Shown piece after piece: positions 18,184 to 25,891 of a stretch of 51,953 nucleotides of DNA. A program made the translations under genes and the position numbers. Under the pieces are notes generated by a model, which saw only the letters and a list, made by a program, of their open reading frames with translations, was not told where the DNA came from and did no database searches. The first letter of the stretch is position 1. Each line of letters begins with the position of its first letter. Location: positions 1-51,953 of the forward strand of contig NZ_AZEU01000023.1 in the NCBI RefSeq assembly GCF_001435035.1, given 5' to 3'. This DNA is from Lacticaseibacillus manihotivorans DSM 13343 = JCM 12514. Its GTDB lineage: Bacteria; Bacillota; Bacilli; Lactobacillales; Lactobacillaceae.

Positions 18184-19194
18184 ATGGACGTTGAAGTATT
18201 CAAGTCACTGCAGGCGTTGTCACCAGTTGAGCGACAACAGCAAAAAAGTCATCTTGTCAGCGACGATATTCCACCAGCAGCCATCGATTCACAGGCGAGC
18301 CACACCAACCAGATCCCCGTCTTAAACGATTTTTTCTTTAAAAATTGCAGTGTCAATATTCGCAAACATAACCGCTTTGCGCCTTATCCTTTGCATACGC
18401 ATCAATTTTTTGAGATCAATTATATGTTACGCGGGCACGCCGTTGAGAAAGTGGACGGCCATCTCGTCACGTTATCTGAAGGTGACGTCCTGCTTTTAGA
18501 TATCGGCAGCCAGCACGCGATTGATGCTTTGGGAGAAGATGATTTAATGATCAACGTCTTGTTTCGAGATCGAAACATCTCGATCGACTTAATCAATCAA
18601 GTCCAAGCGACGAAAAGTGTGCTCTATGATTTCTTGCTCAATCGCATCAACAATAAACAATCTTCAAAATCATATTTGTTATTCAAAAATCACGGTCTAG
18701 CCACTCGCGACATTCGTATCACGCTAGATTCACTGATTGACGAATATTATCAGCAAAATGAATTTGCCGATACCATTATCAAGTCGGAACTGACGGTATT
18801 GATTGCCCGTTTAGTTCGCAACTACGAAATGCCCACACCGGTCACTTCGCCTGGACAAAAACTGACAATCCAGATTTTGGATGATATTCGCAAGCACTAT
18901 CAAAAGCTAAGTCTCGATGACTTAGCGGCAAAATATGCCTATAACAAAAACTATTTGAGTAATCTTTTCCGCAAAGAAGTCGGCAAGACTTTCAGCGATG
19001 CTTTAACTGAGGAACGCCTTTTGCGTGCACGCGAGCTGATTCAAAGCACGACAAAACCGATCGGTGATGTGTGTCATGAAGTTGGAATTTCCAATAAAAG
19101 CTTCTTTTATCACAAATATGCGGATAAATTTGGTCACACACCAAAAGAAGATCGACAGATTGCTTCTGGAAAATCTATCATCGATCCACTTTAG
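18184..19194 (+). CDS. AraC family regulator of rhamnose utilisation
   Basis: A 336-aa transcription factor. It has an N-terminal cupin sugar-binding domain (around HTHQFFEINYMLRG, with LSEGDVLLLDIG; about residues 60-130) and a C-terminal AraC-type double helix-turn-helix (about 225-325: LDDLAAKYAYNKNYLSNLFRKEVGKTF, then IGDVCHEVGISNKSFFYHKY). It is divergent from the rhamnose operon across 130 bp, the classical place for its activator. The role is inferred from position and family. AGGAGG lies before the ATG. Confidence 0.9.
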   Translation: MDVEVFKSLQALSPVERQQQKSHLVSDDIPPAAIDSQASHTNQIPVLNDFFFKNCSVNIRKHNRFAPYPLHTHQFFEINYMLRGHAVEKVDGHLVTLSEGDVLLLDIGSQHAIDALGEDDLMINVLFRDRNISIDLINQVQATKSVLYDFLLNRINNKQSSKSYLLFKNHGLATRDIRITLDSLIDEYYQQNEFADTIIKSELTVLIARLVRNYEMPTPVTSPGQKLTIQILDDIRKHYQKLSLDDLAAKYAYNKNYLSNLFRKEVGKTFSDALTEERLLRARELIQSTTKPIGDVCHEVGISNKSFFYHKYADKFGHTPKEDRQIASGKSIIDPL

Positions 19195-19374
19195 TTATCA
19201 ATTATTTATCATTTTAAAAGGCGCAAATTTTCAGCTAATCTGTAAATATGTTCCGACTCTCTGTTATTTTTTACCACATTACCATCGCTAATCTGTATTA
19301 ATGGGCTTTTAACGGCGCGCTTGAACTGTTGTAGTTCGCATTTTTCGTACTGGAACAAAAGGTTATAGCTCTGT

Positions 19375-19388
19375 TGTAACCGCTTGCT
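19375..19388 (+). promoter_or_regulatory. Weak cre-like box at the adh promoter
   Basis: TGTAACCGCTTGCT has two mismatches to the cre consensus and overlaps the -35 box, where CcpA would repress. Confidence 0.3.
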
Positions 19389-19411
19389 TTTTCGAAAAAT
19401 TGTGAAATAAT
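19384..19411 (+). promoter_or_regulatory. Promoter of the zinc alcohol dehydrogenase gene
   Basis: TTGCTT (19384-19389), 16 bp, AATAAT (19406-19411); the ATG is at 19449. Confidence 0.6.
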
Positions 19412-19448
19412 GAACACCGTAAACATCAATTGATGGAGGGAACTACCA

Positions 19449-20570
19449 ATGAAAATTAAAGCAGCTGTGGTTGAAAAACAAAACGATCCGTTTGTGATCA
19501 AAGACGATATTGAACTCGCACCAATGGGCCCAGATGATATCCAAGTCCATATGGTTGCCAGTGGGATCTGCCACTCAGACGAAGCCTTGCGGATCGGCGA
19601 CGCCGTGATCGACTACCCGATCGTACTCGGGCATGAAGGTTCTGGGATCGTTGAAAAAGTCGGCCCAGAAGTTACCCAATTTGAACCAGGCGATCATGTC
19701 GTTTTGTCATTTTATGCTTGCGGGCAATGTAAGTCTTGTTTAAAAGGCATTCCAACCCAATGTGAAAACTACGCGCACAACAACTTGTCTGGGATCCGCC
19801 CAGATGGCTCCAGCCACTTCACTGAAGACGGCAAGCATGTCGCGGATATGTTCGACCAATCCAGTTTCACTAGCACTACTGTTGTTCGCGAACGCAACGC
19901 GGTGAAAGTACCAAAGGAACTCGACTTGCGCAAACTCGGCCCGCTGGGTTGCGGCTACGTGACCGGTTCTGGCACGGTTTTGAACACCTTACAACCAAAA
20001 CCTGGTGACACCATTGCGGTATTTGGGACTGGTGCCGTTGGCTTGGCTGCGATGATGGCTGGCAAGATCTCTGGCTGTGTCAAAGTCATCGGTATTGATA
20101 TCGTCGATTCTCGTTTGGCCTTGGCTAAAGAACTCGGCGCGACTGATACCATCAACTCCAAAGACGTCGATGTCGTTAAAGCCGTTAAAGACTTAACTGG
20201 CGGCTACGGTGTCGATTGGGCCGTTGATACCACTGGTGTCACTGCGGTCATGGAAAACTCGATCAAGGTTTTGGCTCAAGGCGGCACCACTGCCACCATC
20301 GCCGTTACCCCTAACCATATCGATGTCGACACTTGGAATGACTTGTGTGTCGATGACAAGAAGATCGTCGGCGTCAACATGGGTGATTCCATTCCGCAAA
20401 TCGACGTGCCACGTTTGATCCAATTCTATCAAGCCGGTCAATTTGATTTTGATAAGACTGAAAAGTTCTACAAGTTCGATCAAATCAACGAAGCTAATGC
20501 AGATTCCCGTTCTGGGAAGACCATCAAGCCAGTGCTGGTCATCGATGAAGACTATGTTCCTGGCAAATAA
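19449..20570 (+). CDS. Zinc-dependent NAD(P) alcohol dehydrogenase
   Basis: A 373-aa medium-chain dehydrogenase. Catalytic zinc ligands are Cys in GICHSDE, His-Glu in GHEGSGIVEKVG and a later Cys (LGCGYVTGSG). The structural zinc lobe is CGQCKSCLKGIPTQC. The nucleotide-binding motif is VFGTGAVGLAAMM with an acidic residue at the end of the next strand (IGIDIVDSR), suggesting NAD+. It resembles aryl/benzyl-alcohol and class III type enzymes. It has its own promoter and terminator. Lactaldehyde from rhamnose breakdown is one possible substrate given the neighbourhood, but this is only inference. Confidence 0.92.
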   Translation: MKIKAAVVEKQNDPFVIKDDIELAPMGPDDIQVHMVASGICHSDEALRIGDAVIDYPIVLGHEGSGIVEKVGPEVTQFEPGDHVVLSFYACGQCKSCLKGIPTQCENYAHNNLSGIRPDGSSHFTEDGKHVADMFDQSSFTSTTVVRERNAVKVPKELDLRKLGPLGCGYVTGSGTVLNTLQPKPGDTIAVFGTGAVGLAAMMAGKISGCVKVIGIDIVDSRLALAKELGATDTINSKDVDVVKAVKDLTGGYGVDWAVDTTGVTAVMENSIKVLAQGGTTATIAVTPNHIDVDTWNDLCVDDKKIVGVNMGDSIPQIDVPRLIQFYQAGQFDFDKTEKFYKFDQINEANADSRSGKTIKPVLVIDEDYVPGK

Positions 20571-20587
20571 TGTCTAACTAAAAAAAT

Positions 20588-20637
20588 AAAATCCGTTCGT
20601 TTGACCTTCCTACGGGGTCTTGCGAGCGGATTTTTTG
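20588..20637. terminator. Intrinsic terminator between adh and the AbrB-DUF998 gene
   Basis: Stem AATCCGTTCG/CGAGCGGATT (one G-U pair) with a long loop, then a T-run on the plus strand and an A-rich run on the other side. It may serve both converging genes. Confidence 0.75.
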
Positions 20638-20662
20638 CGTTAAAGTTTTTAATCTCAATTCG

Positions 20663-21829
20663 CTAGTCGTCGAGCACTTGCACATCCCAAGTTTGACTGC
20701 CTTGATTGATCAACGTTTCTAAACGTCCAAATAACACCAATACCCAACCGAAGGCCAACACGAATGCTTGGATCTCAAAGCTGGTCAAACTCGGCCAGCC
20801 AAACCACCGAAAGCCAAAGTTCAAGGCTAACAACGCCACAGCCACCGCATAAGATGACCATAGAAATTCTTGCGTGACACCTGGCAACAACCAACGACAG
20901 CCTACGATCAGGCCTGCCACCAAGAATACCAACATCCCCGCCGCTTGATCATGCAACAAATGTGACGCCGCGTTGTTGGGAAAAATGCCGATGCATGCCA
21001 AATCTGCCCCGATCAGCGTCAACATGATGCGCATGGTCCACAACTTCCAAGAGCGCGGATAGCGTTCTTCAAGCGCGACAAACAAGGTATCAACTAACGC
21101 CACAAATAATAACGCTGAAATGATCAAGGTGACATTGAACTGCCACGCTTGACTGGCCATGTTCGTCCCTAAAAAGCTTAAATTATGTTGCCACCAGCGC
21201 CGTGTGTTGTTGGTAGCCATGGCGATCACCATACCGGATACGATCACGACTAACAACAGATTCGATAACATCGTGGTATCGATGGTCACTGCCGCCTGCA
21301 TCATAAACGCCGCAACCACTAACAAAAACAACCAAAAAATCAAAATCGCCGTCAGCCGATCAAAACTCGCGCCAGGAAATAACTGATCCAACAGCCAAAA
21401 GCCGCCGACTAACGCTAAGCCTAACATGATCGCCAAAGCCCCAGTGATTACTGGAAAGTTGCGCCAATAAATTCGCGGCACCGTTTTAGCACGTTGGGCT
21501 TGGATGAAAAAGCCGGCAAAAATGATCACCCCAGCCACTAAACCGACGCCGATCACAAAACTGCCTAGGGAAATATCCCCTGACAACGGTAGGCTGTGAA
21601 TATTTTGGGTGATCCAGTACAAATAAACCCCGATGCTCAACACCAATGACACCACCAGTGGCAATAACCACATAAAGCGATTAGCTGAAACGCGGGCCGC
21701 GAGTTTCGGTTGCAAAACTAAGCGGCCATTTTTCACACTCATTTCCATCGGTGTCTCTGGGGTGATCCCCAATTGTTCACATACGGCTTTAGGCAAATGC
21801 AAAGCCAAAGCCTGGTCGGTTTTTTTCAA
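20663..21829 (-). CDS. AbrB/MazE-like domain fused to DUF998-type membrane protein
   Basis: A 388-aa fusion. Residues 1-45 look like a swapped-hairpin AbrB/MazE DNA-binding domain (LALHLPKAVCEQLGI..MEMSVKNGRLVLQPK). The rest has about eight to ten hydrophobic helices and WWQHNLSFLGTNMASQAWQFN, as in DUF998. The start is TTG with only a weak G-rich ribosome site. A DNA-binding-type domain on a membrane protein could be a membrane-tethered regulator, or the small domain may only dimerise. I know no function for the family. It is monocistronic. Confidence 0.8.
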   Translation of the reverse strand: MKKTDQALALHLPKAVCEQLGITPETPMEMSVKNGRLVLQPKLAARVSANRFMWLLPLVVSLVLSIGVYLYWITQNIHSLPLSGDISLGSFVIGVGLVAGVIIFAGFFIQAQRAKTVPRIYWRNFPVITGALAIMLGLALVGGFWLLDQLFPGASFDRLTAILIFWLFLLVVAAFMMQAAVTIDTTMLSNLLLVVIVSGMVIAMATNNTRRWWQHNLSFLGTNMASQAWQFNVTLIISALLFVALVDTLFVALEERYPRSWKLWTMRIMLTLIGADLACIGIFPNNAASHLLHDQAAGMLVFLVAGLIVGCRWLLPGVTQEFLWSSYAVAVALLALNFGFRWFGWPSLTSFEIQAFVLAFGWVLVLFGRLETLINQGSQTWDVQVLDD

Positions 21830-21882
21830 CGTGTGACGCCCCCATTTCCATTGTCCATTCTAACAAAATTTCGCAGACAATG

Positions 21883-21912
21883 AAAAAGGGCCTCGTCGTC
21901 ATGACGAAACCC
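21883..21912 (-). terminator. Intrinsic terminator of the ECF S-component gene
   Basis: Stem GGGTTTCGTC/GACGAGGCCC with G-U pairs and a T-run on the minus strand. Confidence 0.7.
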
Positions 21913-21919
21913 AGAAATT

Positions 21920-22522
21920 CTATGCGCGTTTGAGCCCCAAGCGCTTAACAGAAAATAACGCGCCGACGATCAATGGCGTCAAAATCATCGCGCCGAGTAC
22001 TTCCGGGACCCCATTAGCGCCGACCACGCCCATCAACACTTTCAACAAACCGCTGGAAGTCACACCGTAAGCTTTGGCGACCGGGCCAGTGTAGAGCCAA
22101 CCCATTAACGCCACGACTAAAATCGTGTTGGTCAAGGTGCCTAACGCTGCTGCGATCACGCTGGCGACCGCTTGATTGTGAAAACGATGATATAACGCCG
22201 TGAACACCACGCCTGCTACTAAGCCGACTAACACTCGCGGTACCACAGAGATGATCGGATTGGTGAAGACAATTGGATCAAGCGGTGACGTCGGCGCCGT
22301 CAACGCGCGGACGATGGTAAACAGCCCCCACATCAAACCGATAAACATCCCGTCCCATGGGCCTAACACAATCGCCGCCACAATCACCGTGATGTGAATG
22401 ATCGTTAAGCTGGTGAACCCGAGTGGAATGAAACCAAGCATCGGCACCATCGTTTGTAAAATGATCAAAGCAGTCAGCAAGGCACGCAAAGTAATGCGCG
22501 ATGCTTTGGAGCGTTTATTCAT
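21920..22522 (-). CDS. ECF transporter S component
   Basis: A 200-aa membrane protein with about six helices that fits the substrate-binding S component of group II energy-coupling-factor vitamin transporters (PF12822-like). It has FIPLGFTSLTIIHITVIVAAIVLGPWDGMFIG and a conserved RVLVGLVAG segment. It would share the EcfAA'T module encoded elsewhere. Similar proteins are often called pantothenate (PanT) components, but the substrate cannot be read here and no riboswitch is seen upstream. GGAGGAG precedes the ATG. It is divergent from the cysteine operon leader. Confidence 0.85.
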   Translation of the reverse strand: MNKRSKASRITLRALLTALIILQTMVPMLGFIPLGFTSLTIIHITVIVAAIVLGPWDGMFIGLMWGLFTIVRALTAPTSPLDPIVFTNPIISVVPRVLVGLVAGVVFTALYHRFHNQAVASVIAAALGTLTNTILVVALMGWLYTGPVAKAYGVTSSGLLKVLMGVVGANGVPEVLGAMILTPLIVGALFSVKRLGLKRA

Positions 22523-22620
22523 GAACTTCTCCTCCAGAAAATAACAATTGTGCGGCTATTATGACACAACTTTTCTGATTTTGCACGATTAATGTTTAGG
22601 GGGTCGTCTAAAAAATAGTG

Positions 22621-22649
22621 TTGACAAGCTTGCAGGCGATGGGTTAAAG
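22621..22649 (+). promoter_or_regulatory. Promoter of the cysteine operon leader
   Basis: Perfect TTGACA (22621-22626), 17 bp, TTAAAG (22644-22649), about 27 bp before the leader peptide start. Confidence 0.65.
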
Positions 22650-22675
22650 TGACCTTATTCTGATTCGGGAGGACA

Positions 22676-22759
22676 ATGATGATGTTAATGCCAACTTACA
22701 ACATGAACTGTTGCTGTCAGACAGCGCGCTTGAAGCGATGTCTGGCCTGTTTGCATTGA
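22676..22759 (+). CDS. Poly-cysteine leader peptide
   Basis: A 27-codon reading frame preceded by GGGAGGA, starting with three in-frame ATGs and encoding MMMLMPTYNMNCCCQTARLK then RCLACLH. Five of 27 codons are cysteine, including three in a row. It lies between a TTGACA promoter and a Rho-independent terminator upstream of the cysteine synthesis genes. This is the layout of a ribosome-mediated attenuator: when Cys-tRNA is scarce the ribosome should stall at the CCC run and alter folding of the downstream hairpins. The peptide is too short to find by length criteria. Function is inferred from composition and context. Confidence 0.85.
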   Translation: MMMLMPTYNMNCCCQTARLKRCLACLH

Positions 22760-22805
22760 CTCATTGTCTTAAATTGAGTCCAGTGCCCAGGTGGGGACTG
22801 GTTTC

Positions 22806-22842
22806 GGCGCGCTAACCATATTCTGGTTGGGGCGCCTTTTTT
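22806..22842 (+). terminator. Attenuator terminator of the cysteine operon
   Basis: Stem GGCGC-TAACCA / TGGTT-GGCGCC followed by TTTTTT. It lies between the leader peptide and cysK. Upstream are competing hairpins: TGACTCA/TGAGTC at about 22757-22780, CCAGT/ACTGG at 22780-22801, and a GCGCGC in the leader (22724-22729) that can pair with GCGCGC in the terminator stem (22807-22812). Conditional readthrough is therefore plausible. Confidence 0.82.
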
Positions 22843-22965
22843 GTCCAGAGTTTTACCAAGCGAGCTTAGCTGACCAGGTAGCCTAGCATAAACGCTTGAG
22901 CCTGGGCTTTGGCTCGAGTGCTTATGCGTAGCTAGCTGTGTCAGTGTTGCTTGGTAAACTCGACG
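22843..22965. repeat. Family 1 hairpin element, copy B1 (inverted)
   Basis: About 123-bp imperfect hairpin in reverse orientation to copy A. On the minus strand it runs CGTCGAGTTTACCAAGC ... GCTTGGTAAAACTCTGGAC, with inner conserved GACAC, CTAGCTACGCATA and TATGCTAGGCTACC. Its GTCCAGAG end directly follows the T-run of the cysteine attenuator. It meets copy B2 head to head at CGACGTCG. Confidence 0.8.
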
Positions 22966-23045
22966 TCGAGTTTTGATTTGCAACACACCTACGTCTAGCT
23001 ATGCCACGGGCCTTGGTGCTAAAAGCGCAAATCAAAACTCTGGCC
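22964..23045. repeat. Family 1 hairpin element, copy B2 (short)
   Basis: A shortened copy of about 82 bp: CGTCGAGTTTTGATTTGCAA on the left pairs with TTGATTTGC's complement GCAAATCAAAACTC on the right, ending CTCTGGCC. It keeps the ACGTCTAGCTA block but lacks most of the second inner arm. It lies immediately before the cysK ribosome binding site. Together B1 and B2 fill the rest of the 305-bp space between leader peptide and cysK. Confidence 0.75.
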
Positions 23046-23064
23046 CTTTCGAAAGGAAAAAATC

Positions 23065-23973
23065 ATGTTAATCAAACATATTCAAGAAACTATCGGTCAC
23101 ACGCCATTATTCGAACTGCCGATTCAAACGCCAAATCAGGTTCATATTTTTGCCAAACTGGAAATGTTTAATCCCGGCGGCAGTATCAAAGACCGCCTGG
23201 GTGAATACATGCTTCAAGATGCTGAACGGCGTGGCTTGCTCACTGCCAACACCACGATCATTGAACCCACAGCTGGTAATACTGGCATCGGCGTGGCCCT
23301 CGCCGCCCAAGCGCGCCATTTACCGGTGATCCTTGTGGTGCCAGAACACTTCTCCGCGGAAAAGCAAACCTTGATGAAAGCCCTTGGCGCAAAGTTGGTC
23401 AATACACCAAGCGACCAAGGGATTGTCGGCGCGATCAAAAAAGCGGAACAGCTGGCCGCAAGTATTCCTGACAGTTTTGTCCCGATGCAGTTTAATAATC
23501 CAGCTAATCCTGGCACTTACTATCACACCTTGGGCCCGGAAATCACCCAAGATCTGCATGAACCCATCGCCGCATTCGTTGCCGGGGCGGGTTCTGGTGG
23601 GACTTTTGCAGGCGTCGCCGCTTATCTCAAAGCGGAAGATCCCCATACCCAAGTGATCGCAGTGGAACCAGAAGGCTCGATTTTAAACGGCGGGCCAGCA
23701 CATCCTCACCGCATTGAAGGCATCGGCGTTGAATTCATCCCACCATTTTTCAAACATCTGCCCATCGATCAAACCTTGACGATTTCAGATGATGCAGCTT
23801 TTGAACAAGTTCGCAACATCGCGCAACACGCTGGCTTGTTCATCGGCAGTTCCAGCGGCGCCGCCTTAGCTGCTAGTTTACAACTGGCGCAAAGCCTGCC
23901 AGCTCACTCAAATATCGTCACCATTTTCCCAGACAGCGCAGAACGTTACTTAAGCGAAAACATTTACGACTAA
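23065..23973 (+). CDS. cysK: Cysteine synthase / OAS-dependent cystathionine beta-synthase family
   Basis: A 302-aa fold-type II PLP enzyme. The PLP lysine is in [18 protein letters not shown] binds the substrate carboxylate, GAGSGGT holds the PLP phosphate and GIGVEFIP is the C-terminal active-site stretch. It should join O-acetylserine with sulfide (cysteine) or with homocysteine (cystathionine, as for MccA/YrhA). Being paired with a cystathionine lyase-type enzyme makes either possible. AAAGGA lies before the ATG. It is the first structural gene of a three-gene operon under the poly-Cys attenuator. Confidence 0.88.
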   Translation: MLIKHIQETIGHTPLFELPIQTPNQVHIFAKLEMFNPGGSIKDRLGEYMLQDAERRGLLTANTTIIEPTAGNTGIGVALAAQARHLPVILVVPEHFSAEKQTLMKALGAKLVNTPSDQGIVGAIKKAEQLAASIPDSFVPMQFNNPANPGTYYHTLGPEITQDLHEPIAAFVAGAGSGGTFAGVAAYLKAEDPHTQVIAVEPEGSILNGGPAHPHRIEGIGVEFIPPFFKHLPIDQTLTISDDAAFEQVRNIAQHAGLFIGSSSGAALAASLQLAQSLPAHSNIVTIFPDSAERYLSENIYD

Positions 23974-23983
23974 GGAGACTAAC

Positions 23984-25123
23984 ATGAAATTACAAACGCA
24001 ATTGATCCACGGCGGCATCTCAGAAGACAAGCAAACTGGTGCGGTATCTATGCCGATTTATATGGCATCGACGTTTCATCAAACCCATATCGGCCAAGCC
24101 AAATATGAATATTCCCGCACCTCAAACCCAACGCGCCAAGCCGTTGAAGCCTTAGTCGCAGACATCGAACAAGGCACTGCCGGCTTTGCCTTTGCTTCCG
24201 GGTCTGCGGCAATCACCACCGTATTTTCCATGTTTAACGCTGGCGACCATATCGTGGTCGGCAATGATGTGTATGGTGGAACTTTCCGCTTACTCAACCA
24301 AGTCTTCAAGCGCTTAGGCTTGACCTTCACTGCAGTGGACACGCGCGACTTAAAGGCAGTTGAACAAGCCATCACCAAAGACACCAAAGCAATTTACTTA
24401 GAAACGCCAACTAACCCCTTGTTGCACGTTTCAGACATTGAAGCTTTAGCCAAACTGGCCCATGCGCACAACATTTTGTCGATCATCGACAACACCTTCG
24501 CCAGCCCGATCGTTCAACAACCGCTGACCTTAGGCGTAGACATCGTGTTGCACTCGGCTTCTAAGTACTTAGGCGGACATTCTGATGTGATCGCCGGAGT
24601 CGTAGTGGTTAAAGATCCAGCCCTTGCCGAACAAATCGGCTTTTTGCAAAATGCGATCGGCGCCATTTTAGCCCCACAAGAATCTTGGTTATTACAACGC
24701 GGGATCAAAACCTTAGCTTTGCGCATGCAAGCCCATCTCGCCAATACCCAAGCCTTGTTTAACTTTCTCAAGGCGCAACCAGAAGTCGCCAAGATCTATT
24801 ACCCAGGCGACCCTGACAACCCGGATTACGCCGTCGCCAAAAAGCAAATGCACGGCTTTGGCGCCATGTTGAGTTTTGAATTACAACCAGGCCTAGATCC
24901 GCAAAAGTTTGTCGAAAACTTGCATGTCATCACCTTAGCGGAATCACTTGGCGCTTTGGAATCCTTGATCGAAATTCCCAGCTTGATGACGCACAGTTCG
25001 GTTCCGCGCGAGATCCGCTTAGCCAACGGCATTCAAGATGAATTGATCCGCCTGTCTGTCGGGGTTGAAGCCGTCGACGACCTCAAAGCAGATTTAACGG
25101 CAGGCTTTGCCGCGTTGAAATAA
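23984..25123 (+). CDS. Cystathionine gamma-lyase/synthase family
   Basis: A 379-aa PLP enzyme of the Cys/Met metabolism family. The PLP lysine is in SASKYLGGHSDVIAG; YEYSRTSNPTRQAVEAL, ASGSAAITTV and LETPTNPLL are family landmarks. It probably cleaves cystathionine to cysteine (reverse transsulfuration); a synthase role cannot be excluded by sequence. It starts 10 bp after cysK with AAGGAG, and its stop overlaps the next start (TAATG). Confidence 0.92.
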   Translation: MKLQTQLIHGGISEDKQTGAVSMPIYMASTFHQTHIGQAKYEYSRTSNPTRQAVEALVADIEQGTAGFAFASGSAAITTVFSMFNAGDHIVVGNDVYGGTFRLLNQVFKRLGLTFTAVDTRDLKAVEQAITKDTKAIYLETPTNPLLHVSDIEALAKLAHAHNILSIIDNTFASPIVQQPLTLGVDIVLHSASKYLGGHSDVIAGVVVVKDPALAEQIGFLQNAIGAILAPQESWLLQRGIKTLALRMQAHLANTQALFNFLKAQPEVAKIYYPGDPDNPDYAVAKKQMHGFGAMLSFELQPGLDPQKFVENLHVITLAESLGALESLIEIPSLMTHSSVPREIRLANGIQDELIRLSVGVEAVDDLKADLTAGFAALK

Positions 25124-25845
25124 TGTTAGTCGGGTTATTGGTGTTGATGCATGACAAAGTTGGTGCGATCAACGACTGGCAAAACGCTTTGGGCCCGCAA
25201 GTTCAGGTGCATGCATTCTATCCCAAAAGCCATGTGCCGCAAAACCCTGGCGTGATGCAGCCATTAGATTTAAACCTTGCGACACAAATGGATGCCTTCA
25301 TCGTCACCGGCGCCCCAGTGGATCGACTCGCCTTTGAAGACGTGTGGTATTACCGCGAAGTTACCCAATTGATCGATGCCTTGCAAGCCGCAGCAGTCCC
25401 CCAGCTTTATCTCTGCTGGGGCGCGATGGCCGCCTTGCATCACGAATTCGGCTTAGAAAAACAGCACCTACCGCAAAAGCTTTTCGGCGTTTATCCGCAA
25501 CATCAGTTGGCAAGCTCACCTTTACTGGATGGGTTGCCAAAACATTTTCTCGCTCCGCATGCCCGCTTTACCGATATTACAATAGAAGCAATGCGTTCAA
25601 AAGTTGACCTGATCGCCGCTACCACTAATGGTCATTCTTTCTTGGCAACGGCTGGTCGGCAAACCTTCTTGTTCGCCCATTTGGAATATCAACGCTTTGG
25701 TTTGTGGCAAGAAGCCCAGCGTGCAAACAGTGGGTTAGCTTTCAATGATGATCCGCTGCATCACTGGGGTTGGGAAAATACCCGCAACCTCTTTTTCGCC
25801 AATTGGAAACAGTCGGTGAAACAACAACTGAAACTCGCCCAATAA
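25123..25845 (+). CDS. Short homoserine O-transsuccinylase-family acyltransferase, probable serine acetyltransferase
   Basis: A 240-aa member of the MetA/HTS family, about 60 aa shorter at the N-terminus than the usual 300 aa. Family landmarks: FIVTGAPVDRLAFEDVWYY, nucleophile Cys in LYLCWGAMAAL, KLFGVYP, and the His-x-Glu pair in FAHLEYQ. MetA normally acylates homoserine. From memory, the homologue in lactobacillus cysK-ctl-cysE clusters acts as a serine acetyltransferase and supplies O-acetylserine to CysK, which would suit this operon. It is coupled to the preceding gene by TAATG. Confidence 0.85.
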   Translation: MLVGLLVLMHDKVGAINDWQNALGPQVQVHAFYPKSHVPQNPGVMQPLDLNLATQMDAFIVTGAPVDRLAFEDVWYYREVTQLIDALQAAAVPQLYLCWGAMAALHHEFGLEKQHLPQKLFGVYPQHQLASSPLLDGLPKHFLAPHARFTDITIEAMRSKVDLIAATTNGHSFLATAGRQTFLFAHLEYQRFGLWQEAQRANSGLAFNDDPLHHWGWENTRNLFFANWKQSVKQQLKLAQ

Positions 25846-25890
25846 AAAATCACGCTCACCGAAAGTTTTTTCAGTGAGCGTGATTTTGTT
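25845..25890. terminator. Bidirectional terminator between the cys operon and glmU
   Basis: Stem AAAATCACGCTCAC/GTGAGCGTGATTTT with A-rich left and T-rich right flanks, so it works for both converging transcripts. Confidence 0.88.
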
Positions 25891-25891
25891 T

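Noticed and set aside
19401..19417. Rex-like site (TTGTGAAATAATGAACA) at the adh promoter
   Set aside because: Only the left half matches the Rex operator; the right half is not a proper inverted copy, so I do not call it.
22717..22986. Minus-strand open frame over the cys leader
   Set aside because: It crosses the terminator and two hairpin repeats and has no ribosome site; the plus-strand Cys leader explains the region.
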